Source of the DNA: Pelagophyceae sp. CCMP2097
Lineage: Eukaryota; Sar; Pelagophyceae
DNA length: 64,000 nucleotides
Direction of reading: 5' to 3'
NCBI GenBank assembly: GCA_026770575.1
Contig: MU657176.1
Span: forward strand, 39,765 to 103,764
Below, piece by piece: positions 23,401 to 34,360 of the stretch; position 1 is the first letter of the stretch, and each line of letters opens with the position of its first letter. A program made the translations under genes and the position numbers. The notes under the pieces were generated by a model, which saw only the letters and a program-made list of their open reading frames with translations, was not told the DNA's origin and made no database searches.

Positions 23401-23950
23401 CGTGGCTGGTGCTCGTTCAGCGACGCGATGGGCGACACCACCAACGTCGCCTCCGCATCGCCGCCGGCCGCCGCGAGCTCCCAGAGCCGGAGCTGGCCCT
23501 CGGCCCCAGAAGTGATAAGGATCCCCGACGGCCGGTGCAGCGCGGCGGCGGAAACGGCGCCGTCGTGGGGCCGCCAGCGTAGGAGCGGCGCCAAAGACGC
23601 GTGCAGCACCTGCACGGCGCCGGCGTCTGCGTGCGCGCCGGCCGCGGGCTCGTCGTCGTAGACGGCCAGGTAGACGTCGTGCACACGATGATACAAAACA
23701 ACTTTAGGCGCCGGCGCCTCGGGGTCCAGCCACATCACCGCCAGCTCCTACGAGGAGCGTCAACGCCGCGCGGAAACGGCGCCGCAAAGGCGGGACGCAC
23801 GCGGCGCGTGGACCAGAGGCGCACGGCCCCTTCGTCGACGGTCAGGATGTGCCCGCGGCGCTCGTTGTACGTCAGCGCCAAAATGGGCAGCACGCTGCCG
23901 CGGAGCGAGTGCCGCTGCTGCAGCGTCTCGTGCTGCAGTGCGCCGCTCAT
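14430..23950 (-). CDS. 3139-aa WD40 / EF-hand-like / coiled-coil / PPC-like protein
   Basis: Exons 23950-23801, 23747-21124 and 21075-14430. Two huge open frames are joined by a 48-nt intron (donor GTGCGT, acceptor AATAG) that removes an in-frame TGA and keeps phase; a 53-nt intron joins the first WD40 exon. Order: N-terminal WD40 propellers (about 1-900); Ala-rich region with a perfect 59-aa duplication; an EF-hand-like loop (DASRSGALPADAF) lacking the final acidic ligand; a second degenerate one; Ser-rich linker; a long charged coiled coil (about 2190-2500); a beta-sandwich segment with GDADLWVS and GTYYVAV, like the PPC domain; and a disordered Arg-rich tail. Large WD40 plus EF-hand or coiled-coil proteins are common in cilia, and an AK7-like gene lies at 53-55.7 kb, so an axonemal role is possible. 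No direct homologue recognised. Confidence 0.72.
19731..20084. repeat. 177-bp tandem duplication inside the giant gene
   Basis: The two 177-bp units end at 19907 and 20084 and appear identical apart from the flanking GCG-run length. The unit is a multiple of three, so it adds 59 residues (start RMALESRGRGWDEALATRG) without shifting frame. Near identity at synonymous sites suggests a very recent duplication, or an assembly artefact. Confidence 0.85.
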
Positions 23951-24299
23951 CGCGCTCGCGCCGGGCCAAGACGGCACCTCGGGAAGATGAAGTGCCGCTT
24001 CAACGACCGCGGGTCCAAGGGCAAATCGCCGGAGGCTCGACCGTATGGCGAGTCACCGCGAGGCTTCGGCGTCGCCGCGCGCGAAAGCCTCGAACATAGA
24101 ATCGTTAAAAGCGTCTTTTTACTGCAATTTCAGATCGCCAAAAGGGCAAAATCCGGGAAGTCCCGCCAAAAAGGAAGAATCTCGAAGCTTCGCAGTTGAG
24201 CTGGTCGAATCCCGAGGCCCCTCCTCCGATCCCTCGTCATCGCGGACCGCGGTTGACCGCCTCTTTGAAACCCGCGAGCGTGGCCCGAAACGAGGAACG

Positions 24300-25162
24300 A
24301 TGCGAGGAAGCCTCCAGGCGGCGCTGTGGCTACTAGTGTCGTGGTGCAACGTGGCCGCCGCGCACGAGCTCTTCAACGGCTGGCGCCGGCAGCTGCAGGC
24401 GACGCACCGCGCCGTCAGCGGCGACCACGTCGTGCTCGAGCACGCCGAGTTCGACAGGAGCGGCTCGGTCGAGATCCGCCTCACCCGAAGAGCGACGCCC
24501 CTCATGTGAGCGCCGCCCGCCGCCGACGCCACTGCCGCCGCAACCGTGCCCTTGACGCGCATGGAACCTAGGTCGCTCGGCAGCGGCGGCGGCAAGTCGG
24601 TGAGCACACCCATTTCGCCCGTCCGCGGTCGCGAGTCGGCGACTCGACGGTCCGTCTCGCAGGAGCGCCCGAGGACGTGGCTCTTCGTGCGGCTCAAGGG
24701 CGTCGGGTCGGTGCGAGTGGCCGGCAACGCGATGAACGCGCTGGACGGTGTCTTCGCCGCGAACGCGCCCCGCGCGCCGCTGCGCTCCATCATGACGCTC
24801 GTCGACATGACGGGTGCCGACTCCTGCTCGCCTCGCTGCGCGCGCAAGTGCGCCAGGTTCTTAAACGACCACGGCGGCAGCTTTGTGAGTCGACGCGCGC
24901 TGAGTCGGCTTTGCGGGACCCGCGCGGAGCCTCTCACGCCTTTGCCCTTTAGGACCGCGTCGCCGTCGTGGGCCGCGGCTTGACGCTGCACTACGTCCGC
25001 TTCGTCGTCCGTCTCGTCGGCCAGCGGCAGATCCGCGTCTTTGGCGACTACGAGGACGCGCGGAGGTGGCTCAACTTGGACGGCGATGACTTTCCGAGTT
25101 GGCTTTCCGAGGTGCCGATCAAGGGACCCGGGGCGCCGCGGTGGCGAAGGAAGCTGTGGTGA
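24300..25162 (+). CDS. Secreted SpoIIAA-like domain protein
   Basis: Four exons: 24300-24505, 24572-24599 (a 28-nt micro-exon), 24663-24884 and 24953-25162, 221 aa. An N-terminal signal peptide (SLQAALWLLVSWCNVAAA) is followed by a domain with TLVDMTGADSC, FLNDHGGSFDRVAVVGRG and IRVFGDYEDARRWL. That pattern matches the SpoIIAA-like (STAS-related) family, whose role is generally unknown. All introns start GTGAG. Skipping the micro-exon breaks the frame, which supports it. Two Cys pairs around the core could form disulphides. The gene is divergent from the giant WD40 gene. Confidence 0.7.
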
Positions 25163-25387
25163 AAAGGAACGAATCGATAGGAGACGAGTTAAATAAGTGT
25201 GTGTTACCCGAGCTCTCTGGGGTCCTTGCCGGCCCACCATCGGCACGCTCCCTCCCGGCGGAACGGTGAGCGCCCGGGATCCCGATCCTCGAAGCAGTGA
25301 GGAGACTTGTCGAGACGGCTCGAAAGGGACCTCATCGGGCGGTCATCGGAGTACACGAGTCGGATGGCAGGCTGGTCGGTTACGCGC

Positions 25388-26478
25388 TTACTTGTAGCCG
25401 TGGAGGAGGAGACCGTTGGCGTTGGCGTGGGCCTGCCAGGTGCGGCGGTGGTCCTCGAGGTGCTGGCGGACGTGCGATTTGGCGAGCGTCTGGTCGCCGC
25501 GGATCACGTCTTCGAGGGACCGCGGGTACGCCGCCTGCGCGAAGAGCACGACGATCCTCTCGGCGGCGGGCCAGGCCTCGCAGATCCCCGCCGCCTCGGG
25601 GAAGAGGTGGGCCGAGCAGAGGACGAGCAACTCGTCGCTGGTGTCGTCGACGCCGAGGCGCTGCGCCAGCGGCACAAACAAGGCCAGCGTCTCGCGCGCC
25701 TTCTTGAAGCGCTTGGAAACGGGCATGTGCTGGAGCGTGCGCATGTTGTGCAGGCGGTCCGCGAGCTTCACTAAAGCGATGCGCCAGTCGGCCGAGATAT
25801 TCAGCAAAAGCTCGCGCTCGGTATCAGACCGCGGCAGGCCTTCGCCGTCCGTGACGCCCGCCACGATGCGCGCCACGCCGGAGCCAAACTCGCGCCGGAT
25901 GTCGTCCACCGTCACCGAAGTGTCCTCGACGGTGTCGTGCAGCAGGCCCGCCTACGAGCGACGGCGCTCGCGAGTCGACGACCCCGCGGAGGTCGCGCGT
26001 CGACTTCCTGCGCCCGGGCCCCGTCGCGCGGACTCACGATGAGCGTGTCGGTGTCCATGCGCTGGTCGGCGAGGATGCAGGCCGTTTCGATAGGATGGAT
26101 GATGTACGGCTCGCCCGACTTGCGCTTCTGACCCCGATGGGCCTTGGCCGCAAACACGAGCGCGCGCTCGACGTGCTGCGCGTCGGCGCGCAAGTACGCC
26201 GCCGCCGCGCGCAGCCTCCCCGCGGCGCCAGCCACGGAACCGTCGTACGAAGAGCCGGGCGCGTCCGCCCGCAGCCCGCGGCCCGCGGGGCCGCCCACCG
26301 AACGGCGGCCCAGCGAGAACCCACGCGCAGACGTCGTCAGCAGCGTGAGGCAGAGCAGGGACCGTGGGCGCCCTGCGCGCGAGGATCCAGCAGAGGACTC
26401 GCCGAGCCGCGGCAGCCGCCCCGGCGGGGCATTCGGGTATAGCGGTGCCGTATTCGTCGTGGCTGAAAAGGCCCGCAC
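25388..26478 (-). CDS. RelA/SpoT homologue, HD (ppGpp hydrolase) domain only
   Basis: Exons about 26478-26038 and 25951-25388; donor GTGAGT, acceptor CGTAG, phase 0. Seen: AAKAHRGQKRKSGEPYIIHP, then GLLHDTVEDTSVT across the intron, and VKLADRLHNMRTL, the metal-binding H...HD...D set of (p)ppGpp hydrolases. The frame stops shortly after VPLAQRLG, where bifunctional enzymes continue into the synthetase domain, so synthetase, TGS and ACT parts are absent. The N-terminus is Arg/Ser-rich and low in acidic residues, like a plastid leader. No in-frame ATG precedes the domain in this exon (26478 is GTG), so a short upstream exon is probably missing from the model. Likely degrades alarmone in the plastid. 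Confidence 0.83.
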
Positions 26479-27089
26479 CGCTCCGGTCGGGCCGAGCGGC
26501 GACAGCTTTGGAGGCTCCGAGGCGACGCAACCCGGTGGTCAGAGGCAAGAATCCGGAGGATGTTCCGGGACCACCTCAAAAGTCTCTCTCGTGGCTCTGC
26601 ATGCAAATTCGTCAGCGTTGGGTCGTCCGTGCCTTTTCCAAGCAAGAACGCCACCGCCCGCCACCGCACGGAATGGACCCCCCTCGCAATGCCTTCTCCT
26701 GCTTTCACGCGGTCGGTTCTCGCCTCCGATATCCAAGTTGAAAGAAAAGTGCTCTGGAACATCGCGCACTCGCTCGCTCCCGGCGCATCGGAGGCCACAC
26801 AGTGCCGTCAGAAGCTAGAGGAGCAGGATCCAGTGATACTCCAACGGAAGGATCCATGGACCTCTAACGGAAACACTGCATTTTCGAAGTTGCATCCTTT
26901 CGAGATCCCAAAATATTCGAAGTCATCAGTTTCTATGAATTCCTATCGCGGTCGAAAAAAGTTCGGAAATCGTGTCCACGTGAGTCTCGGATTCTCGGAT
27001 TTTTCTAGCGCACTCCCCGCAAGGCCGAAGCCTCGCAAGGACGAGGCCCCGTCTCGCCAAGTCCGAGTCGGCCGTCTGCGCCCCGCGCG
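26479..27089. other. Intergenic region between divergent genes
   Basis: No convincing gene. It should contain the missing first exon of the RSH gene and promoters for both flanking genes. A partial copy of the GCTCGCTC motif of the nested transposon lies near 26769. Confidence 0.35.
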
Positions 27090-29042
27090 ATGTCCGCGTC
27101 GGTGTGCGGGTCGCCGTGCTTCGTAGAGACGATTGCCGGCGGAGGTTCGACGGTGCTCAAATCCGGCTCGCTTGCCGTCGGCCGCTTCTCGCTGCGCTTG
27201 GGCCAACACTCCTTTGTGGCCTTCGACGGTCTCGGCGTTTTACACATTTGCAACGAGCACGGCGCCGTGCTCCGCCTCGACGCGGAAACGGGCCTCGTCC
27301 ACGCCGTCGCAACGGTCCCCGGCGTACGCGCGGCCGCGTTCGACGACGCCGGCGTGCTGCACGTGGCCACGAGCAAGGCCATCTACCGCGTGGTCACGAC
27401 CGCGGAGCCGGCGGCGAGTGCCGCAGCCACGGAGCCACCGGCGGGCGCCGCGACGGCAGAGCCGGTTCTGCTGGCAGGTGGCGCGAACGCGCCCGCCGAC
27501 GCGACGGGGGCGTCTGCGGGCTTCGAGGACATCAAGGACGTGTGCTTCGACGACGACGGCCGCCTCGTCGTCCTCGACGGCAACCGCCTTCGCCACTGCA
27601 CCAAGCATGGCGTCGTCACGACGTTTTGCGGCGCCGCGGGCGCTGGCGGTCACGTCGACGGTGCCGGCGTCGTCGCGCGCTTCAACCGACCGACTGGCGT
27701 TTCCTTCGACCGCGTCAACGGCACGCTCGCCGTCGCCGACCAGGGCAACCACCGCGTCCGCGTCGTCTCGGCGACGTCCCAGGTGACGACGCGCGCTGGC
27801 GACGGCCAGGGCCGTCACGTCGACGGCCGCGCGACGGCGGCGTCGTTCCATCACCCTGCCGCCGTCGCCAGCGTGGCCGGCTGGATCTACGTCCTCGACG
27901 CCGGCTCACACACCGTCCGCTGCGTCTCCCCCGACGGCGAAGTGACCACCATCGCGGGCAGCCCCGGCGCGCCGGGCCTCGTCGACCAGACGGGCGGAGA
28001 CGCGCGCCTCGAATTCAAAGAGACGCCGAGGCTCGCGGCGGACCGCGGCGGCTCAATCACGCTGACCTCCGTGGCGTCGTCCACGCATGATTGTCGGATC
28101 CGGCGGTTCCGGGCCGAGCAGCACGCGTCGCCCCGGGCAGCCGCGGGATTGCCGACGCTCGTCGCCGACCTCGCGCGCCTCCTCGACGACGAGGCCTCGG
28201 CGGACGTCTGCCTCGTCGCCGCGGACGGCCGCGCGATCCGGACGTCGCGCGTGCTCCTCAAGCTCCGGTCGGCCTTCTTCCGCAAGCTGCTCGCGACAGA
28301 GGCGCGCACCGTCTCGCTGCAGCACGGCTACGACGCCTTGCGTGCAGTCGTCCGCTACCTCCACACCGACGAGTTCTTCTTCCAAGCCACCGCGCCGCCG
28401 CCGCCCGCGGCCGGCGGCAACGGCCATGATGCCGCGGCCACGTCGCTCGTGGGCAACAGATCCGGCGGCCGTGGCGTCGCGCCCGTCTCGCCGGCGTCGC
28501 CTCTCTTCTGCGGCTTTGGTCGCGGCCCGACGACCCCGGGCAACGACTTCGGCGGCTTTGGCGCCGCCGCGGCCTCGCCGCCGCAGGCCTCGCCGCCGTG
28601 GGTCTTGCTGCCGCAGGACTCGCCGCAGCCATCGCCACCGTCGGCCTCGCCACCGTCGGCCTCGCCGCCGCCGGCCTCGGCGCCGGCCTCGGCGCCGGCC
28701 TCGCCGCCGGCCGCGGCGCCCTTTGGCGCTGCGGGCCGCCCCGGCGTCGACGCGGCGTTGGACGCGCGGGGCCTTGTCGAGGTGCTCGTCCTCGCGGCGG
28801 ATTGGGACCTCGAGCGCCTTGCGGCCCTCGCCGAGGTGGCGATTATGCGCTCGCTCACGCCGAGCAACGCCTGCGCCCTCCTCGCCGCCGCCGCGCACCA
28901 CGGCGAGATGCGGCTCCGTGCAGACTGCGTCGGCTACGTGGCCCGCAACTTCGCAGCCGTGCGCGACGGAGGCGGACTCCACCACCTCGAGCGAGACCTC
29001 CTCCTAGAGGTCATGTTGCGCCTGCCAGAGTTCGGCATGTAG
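27090..29042 (+). CDS. NHL-repeat / BTB-BACK protein
   Basis: Single exon, 650 aa. N-terminal NHL-type propeller repeats (about 1-330; for example GAGVVARFNRPTGVSFD and VADQGNHRVRVVS) are followed by a BTB/POZ domain (about 365-430; ADVCLVAADGRAIRTSRVLL), a Ser/Pro/Ala-rich insertion (about 445-550) with SPPSASPP repeats, and a BACK-like helical domain to the end. BTB-BACK proteins usually serve as cullin-3 adaptors, and NHL propellers bind protein or RNA, so it may be a substrate receptor for ubiquitylation. That is inference from domain order. ATG at 27090 opens the propeller directly. Confidence 0.82.
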   Translation: MSASVCGSPCFVETIAGGGSTVLKSGSLAVGRFSLRLGQHSFVAFDGLGVLHICNEHGAVLRLDAETGLVHAVATVPGVRAAAFDDAGVLHVATSKAIYRVVTTAEPAASAAATEPPAGAATAEPVLLAGGANAPADATGASAGFEDIKDVCFDDDGRLVVLDGNRLRHCTKHGVVTTFCGAAGAGGHVDGAGVVARFNRPTGVSFDRVNGTLAVADQGNHRVRVVSATSQVTTRAGDGQGRHVDGRATAASFHHPAAVASVAGWIYVLDAGSHTVRCVSPDGEVTTIAGSPGAPGLVDQTGGDARLEFKETPRLAADRGGSITLTSVASSTHDCRIRRFRAEQHASPRAAAGLPTLVADLARLLDDEASADVCLVAADGRAIRTSRVLLKLRSAFFRKLLATEARTVSLQHGYDALRAVVRYLHTDEFFFQATAPPPPAAGGNGHDAAATSLVGNRSGGRGVAPVSPASPLFCGFGRGPTTPGNDFGGFGAAAASPPQASPPWVLLPQDSPQPSPPSASPPSASPPPASAPASAPASPPAAAPFGAAGRPGVDAALDARGLVEVLVLAADWDLERLAALAEVAIMRSLTPSNACALLAAAAHHGEMRLRADCVGYVARNFAAVRDGGGLHHLERDLLLEVMLRLPEFGM

Positions 29043-29408
29043 GACGCGAGGCCGACGAGGCCCGCGCCGGAAGAGGCGCATCCGCATGTGCGCGGCGACT
29101 CGCGCATCGGCACGTCGCGGCGACTCGCGCTTCCAACGGCCTCCCGTGTGCGCACGTAGCACGGAACGACAGCCATTTGGCATCGTAACAGAGAGCGTCA
29201 CGAGGCGCCCCGTGCATGTGGGAGCCGGCACTCTCCGGAACTTAGGCCGGCACTCTCCGGAACTTAGTACAGTGACGCTCCTTGCGGTTCAAAGCCGTCG
29301 AAGAAGAGTCTTTCCGTCTCTCGCGGCGGGAGATCAGCCGAGGGGCTTGTTGCTTATGGGGTTGATTGAATGGGGGGTGGGGGCGACGACCCCTCGTGCC
29401 GCGGGGCG

Positions 29409-32400
29409 TCAGTTCTTGACCGCCATGGCCTTTGCCTTGTCCTTGGCCTTCTTTTTCTCCTCTGCCGTCGTGTGGTGCTTCGTGATCGTCCGCTGCACCG
29501 TGGAGATGCCCTCGACGAACCTAGTGGCGGGGTGAGTGGCGGCAAGGGCGCAAAGGGCGCAAAGGGCATAAAGAGGAATACTCGCTTCGTGCGGAAGATG
29601 ACGTTTGCGTTGTTGAACATGCCCTCCTTCAGCGAGACGACGATGAACTGCGAGGCCTTGAAGTGCGCGCGCAGCATGGTCCCGATGTTTTGCGTGTGCG
29701 AGAGGTCCAACGCGGCGTCGACCTCGTCCAAAATGTACATGGGCGCCGGCTTGAAGAGGAGCATGGCCAAGACGAGCGAGAGCGCGATCAAGGACCGCTG
29801 GCCGCCGCTGAGCTCGGATAAGGACTCCTTCCAGATGCTGCCAAAGGCCACTTTGACCTCGAGGCCGTCCAGCACGTCGCAGCCCGGCGGCGGCTCCAGC
29901 TTGGCGCGCGCGCCGGGCAGCAGGCTGGAGAAGATGCTGCCGAAATCTCGGTCCACCTTGGCGCACGTGGCGACGAGCGTCTCGCGCTTCTTGATGTCGA
30001 GTTCAGCAATGACCGCCTCGATCTTCCCGCGGTCGCCGGCGCAAACGTCTTGCTTGTGCTTCAGATCGTCGTACGAGCGCTCCGCTGTGTCGATGAGGCC
30101 CATGACGCGCTTGTTCACCTTCTTCGCCAGCTCGGCCTGCTGCTCCTGGAGACCGCCGAGGCGCGATCGCGCCGCGGGCACGTCCACGTGGCCAAAGTCG
30201 TAGTCCGACCCGGGCGTGCCAAAGAACGGGCGCTCGGCGTCGAGCCACTCGTGCTTGGCGTGCATCGCCTTGACGCGCTGCGCCAGACCGTCTCGATCCT
30301 TGGCGCATCGCCCGGCGGCGATGCCCAGGCGCTTGGCCTCCAAGCGAGCCTCAATCGCCGATGCCTGCAGCGCCGAGCGCTCCGTCGCCAGAGCGCGCGC
30401 CGCAGCCTCGGCGCCGTCCAAATCCGCCCGCGCCGCCGCCGTCGCCGCTTTTTGCTCCTTGAGAGCGGACCGCGCCGCCTCGAGCGCGGCGGTCGCGTCG
30501 GCCACCAACCGCGTAGAGGCGTCGACGTCGGCGCCCTCGGCGGGCCCGCGCGCGATGCCGTCGTCGCGCAGCGCCGAAAGCTCGGCCTGCAAAGTGCGGA
30601 GTTTCGCTTGCGCCTCGGAAAGCGCGTTATGAGCCGTTTTGAGGTCTTTTGCCAACTTCTTCGCCGCAGCCTCGAGGCGCTTCAGCTCCTTTTCCCGCTG
30701 CCGCTCCACGGCGTCGTGGTCGCCCTCCAATGTCGCCACCAAAGACGCCGACACGGCCTCGGCCGCGGCGGCGGCGGTGCCCTCTGCCGACGCGGCGGAG
30801 AGCTCCGCGTCGAGCTGGGCCACGGCCTCGCGCGCCGAGACGCCCGCGCAGGCGCCGCGCGCCGAGACGGCGGCGTCGCGGTCCGCGGCCGCGACGCTCC
30901 AGAGCCGCTCCAGCGTCGCGTGCTCGCCCGCCTCGGCGTCTGCCTTTGCGGCCAAAGCGTCGGCCGTCTTCACCTCGGCTTCCAGAGAAAGAGTGTCGGC
31001 GCGCGCCTCTGCGAGCTGGGCGACCTTTGTGAGCAGCGCGCCCATGTGGCCGTTTGCCGAGCCGCCGGAGAGCGTGCCGGCGGGGTCGCAGACGTCTCCG
31101 TCGAGAGTGACGCACTTGGTCCTCACAGAAGCATCAAATGCCACGGCGCGCGCCGTGTCCAGCGTGTCGCAGACGAGCGTCGACCCAAAGGCGTACTGGA
31201 TCGCCGCCTTGACGTCGCCGTCGAAGCCGACGAGCTCGATGGCCACCGTCGCCGACCCGCCGACTTTGCTGGCGGCGGCTTTGGCCGCGTCGCACTTTTT
31301 AGACGCGAGGGGATGCGACTGGACCTTTGTCAGCGGGACGAGCGTGACGCGCCGCTGCAGCTTGCCGCGCTCCAGCAGCGCCTTGCCCGTCTGCTCGTCG
31401 TCGACGACGACTTGGAAGAGCTTTCCGCCAGCAACGACCTCCAACGCCACCGCCGTCGCCGCCGACTTGGGCCGGACGAGGCGAGCGAGGACGCCGCGGA
31501 CCTTGCGCTTGTCGAAGCCCTGGCCGGGGTCGCTAAAGTCAAAGGCCAGCTGCGCCCTCAGTTGCGCGTCGAGGCGGTCCGCGGCCTCCTTGCGCGCGCG
31601 GTACTCCGAACGCTTCCGAGTCGCCGCGGCGCGGCAGGCGTCGGCGTCCGCCGCCGTCTTGCCGGCGCCGTGGGCGTCCAGGGCTTGCTTCGCGACGGCG
31701 GCCTTGCCCTCGGCTTTGGCGACGAGGGCGTCGAGTCGTTTGACCTCGTCCTCCGACTTCAACGCCGCCTTGGCCGTCTCCGCGCGCCGCTTCGCCAGCG
31801 CCTCGCCCGTCTTCGCGGCCTGCCGCTGCCGCTGCTGCGCGACGCGCACGCCGTCGCGCGCGTCAGCGACCTGCTCGGCGACGGATTTTGTCACAGACGT
31901 CTGCGACTCCTCCGACTCGTCCTCGACGCCCGCGACGGCCGCGCGATGGAGGCGCTCCGCCGCGTCCGCGCGCGCCTGCGCCGAATCGCGCGCCGAAGTG
32001 CGCTCCGAGACGTCCGTTTCCGCCACGGAAACGGCCGCCGCCAAAGCCGCCGCAGACGTTTCAAAGTCGAGGCGCGCCCGCGCCGCCGACGCCGCGCTTG
32101 CCTCGTCGGCCTTTAAAACGGTCGTGGCACTCTTGAGCGAGGCCTCGGCCTGGACCTCGTCGCGCGCTCTGGATTCTTCGTCTTCGGAAAGCTTTTGGCG
32201 CAGCTTCTTCGCCTTGCCAGCCGCGCCGCTCTCGGACCGCGCCGCAGCCTCGGCATCGGCCAGTTCCGAGACGCGCTCGTCGGCCGCGTCGGCGTCGCCG
32301 ACCTTGGCCTCGGCGGCCGCGCGCGCGGCGGCCTCGTCGCCCGCGGACTTTTCCAGGCCAGCTTCCGCGTCGCAAAAGTTGGCGGCGGTGACGAAGCGCT

Positions 32401-33091
32401 CGAGCTTGTGGCACTCTTGGGTGTTGGCGGACCAGCGCAGGTAGTTTGCCTTTTCGCCTCGCAGGCGCTCGAGCGTGGGCATGATGTCCTCGGCCAGGAC
32501 GCGCGCAATCTCCTCCACCTTCAACTGCTTCTTCTCCAGCGTCTTCAACGCTTGCTCCTTCTTCGTCTCGAACATGCGCGTCCCCGCCGCCTCCTCGACC
32601 ATGCTCAGAATCTCCTGCGGCTTCATGTTGAGCACCTTTGTGATGCGGCCCTGCATGATGAGGAAGTGGGGGTTGTTCACGTTGAGCTGCACCGAGTGGA
32701 AGAGGTTGGCGACCTGCGCCGCCTGCGCCGGGCGGCCGTTGATGACGTAGCGGTTGCGGCCGCCGATGACGACCTCGCGCGTGATGCTCAGCTTGGGCTC
32801 CGCCTCGTAGCCCACGGGCGAGCGCTTGGCGTCGGCATTGTTGAAGACGATGCACACCGACGCCTTGGTCACGCCGGCCTGGCCCTGCTTGTAGACGAGG
32901 TCGGCCAGGTTGGCCGCCCGCACCTGCGACAGGTTGGTGATGCCGAGCACGAAGCAGATGGCGTCGAGGATGTTCGACTTGCCCGAGCCGTTCAGGCCCG
33001 TAATCGCGTTGAACTCGGCGTCGAAGCCGGACACCACCGTGCGCGTCGCATACGACTTGAAGCCCTCGATGATCACCTCCTCGATGAACAT
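29409..33091 (-). CDS. SMC2: Condensin subunit SMC2
   Basis: Exons 33091-29586 and 29520-29409, 1205 aa. Structural maintenance of chromosomes ATPase, core of condensin with SMC4. Seen: MFIEEVIIEGFKSYA start, Walker A GLNGSGKSN, LIMQGRITKVLNMKP typical of SMC2, an Ala-rich coiled coil, hinge near 520-680, a second coiled coil, signature LSGGQRSLIALSL and Walker B MYILDEVDAALD. The only intron starts GCGAGT and ends ACTAG; using GC-AG gives FRTKFVEGISTV, the conserved SMC2 C-terminus, whereas the unspliced frame runs into Pro/Arg-rich nonsense. The tail is a short Lys-rich segment ending KAMAVKN. Confidence 0.95.
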
Positions 33092-34360
33092 GACGCCCGA
33101 GGCGCGCCCGCGCGAAGGACGAGGGTGCTAACGGCAGCGGCGCGCAGCGCAGGCGCGTCCGCGGCGCGCGCGGGCTTTAGGTTCGCCGCCGCGCCTCGGA
33201 GCACGCCTCTCAACGACGCGCGCGCCTCCGCAAAAGCGAACGTCGTTTGAGCAACTCGCTGCGCAAAACAAACCGCCGTTTGAGTTTGCTCTAAACTGTG
33301 GCCTTTGCCCGACTTTTCTCGCGCGGAGCGCGGGCCTGTTTTGAGCCGCGAGGCGGGATAGGCGCGGCGGGACGTCTGCCGGCGGTCCTTCCCGCGAGAC
33401 TGAGTGCCGGGGCCGCTGCGTCGTCTCGATGGGCTCGACGCCATCGCGCCGTTAAGTCACAGGCATTTTAATATCCGACAGCCGCCACCGGCGAATGTAA
33501 GGGCTCCATCGAGCACTTCGATTGGGAGACCGGCGTCGTCGGTCGAGTCGGGAGTCGCGCGCCGGCGCTCGTCGCGCGATCGTTATTGGCGTTCCGTCAG
33601 CACGGCCACAGTCCGTCGTCGTCGATGCGCCGTTCCCTGCGTGGGTAAGGGAGTGTCGCACCGGTCGTAGACCAACCCGAAAGGCTTGATGCGAGCTGAT
33701 GTGTTCGACCGGGGCTCGTAACGTTCACTCTCGGGCGAAAACCTTTCGGGTCTATCCCATGTGGCCACGAAGGCGGGATGAAGCCGGCCATTTGCCCTCT
33801 CTCAAATTCTCTCGGGAACCCGAACACGCTCCTTGGAGACCAGCGACGGCCGACAAAGGACGCAGCTCCTCACCGTTCGATGCGACGCACTCGACGCCGC
33901 CGGGCCCATCGCGGCGGCAAAGCGCGTCGGGCCTCGCATGACCTCTGGCGCGGTGCGCGGAGTCGCCGCGTGCCGGGGCAGCTTTGCGGCGCCGTGGAGA
34001 GGGGCCGCAGAGAGGGGCCGTGGAGAGGAGCCGCTCCGAGCGGGCGCGGCGGCCGCGGCGCACGCCGCCAGCCGGCAGGCGCGCCCGACGCCGCGCGCGA
34101 GAACGGCGTCGAGGCCGGCGCCGCGCCGACGAGCGAACGCCAATCGCGAGTCCTCGGCGACTCGCGCGACAATCTCTTTCGAAATCTTTCGAGTTTTTTT
34201 TTTTTGTACGTAAGTAGGAATTCCTACTAGTCGGGTCTTGGGCCTAGGCTTTCGCGCCAGTAGCGGGCCGCATTTCCCCCGGAGCTCTCCCGTCCATCCA
34301 CATCCCCCCGTTGCGCGCGCCTCGAGTCTCCGAGTGCCGACGGAGGCTTTTACGGTGCCT
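33092..34360. other. 1.27-kb region without a recognised gene
   Basis: Holds the SMC2 promoter side and the 3' side of the Csl4 gene. No family recognised on either strand. Features: a purine-rich GAGAGGGGCCG repeat near 34000-34030, a 12-nt T run near 34194-34205, and a perfect 16-bp palindrome AGTAGGAATTCCTACT at 34213-34228. Confidence 0.4.

Noticed and set aside
23748..23800. A 17-nt intron (GTTGAC...GTAG) at the start of the giant gene
   Set aside because: A 53-nt intron with the GTGCGT donor at 23800 uses the same acceptor and gives phase 0.
30050..32116. 688-aa plus-strand ORF opposite SMC2
   Set aside because: Shadow of the high-GC coding strand; the sense strand encodes complete SMC2.
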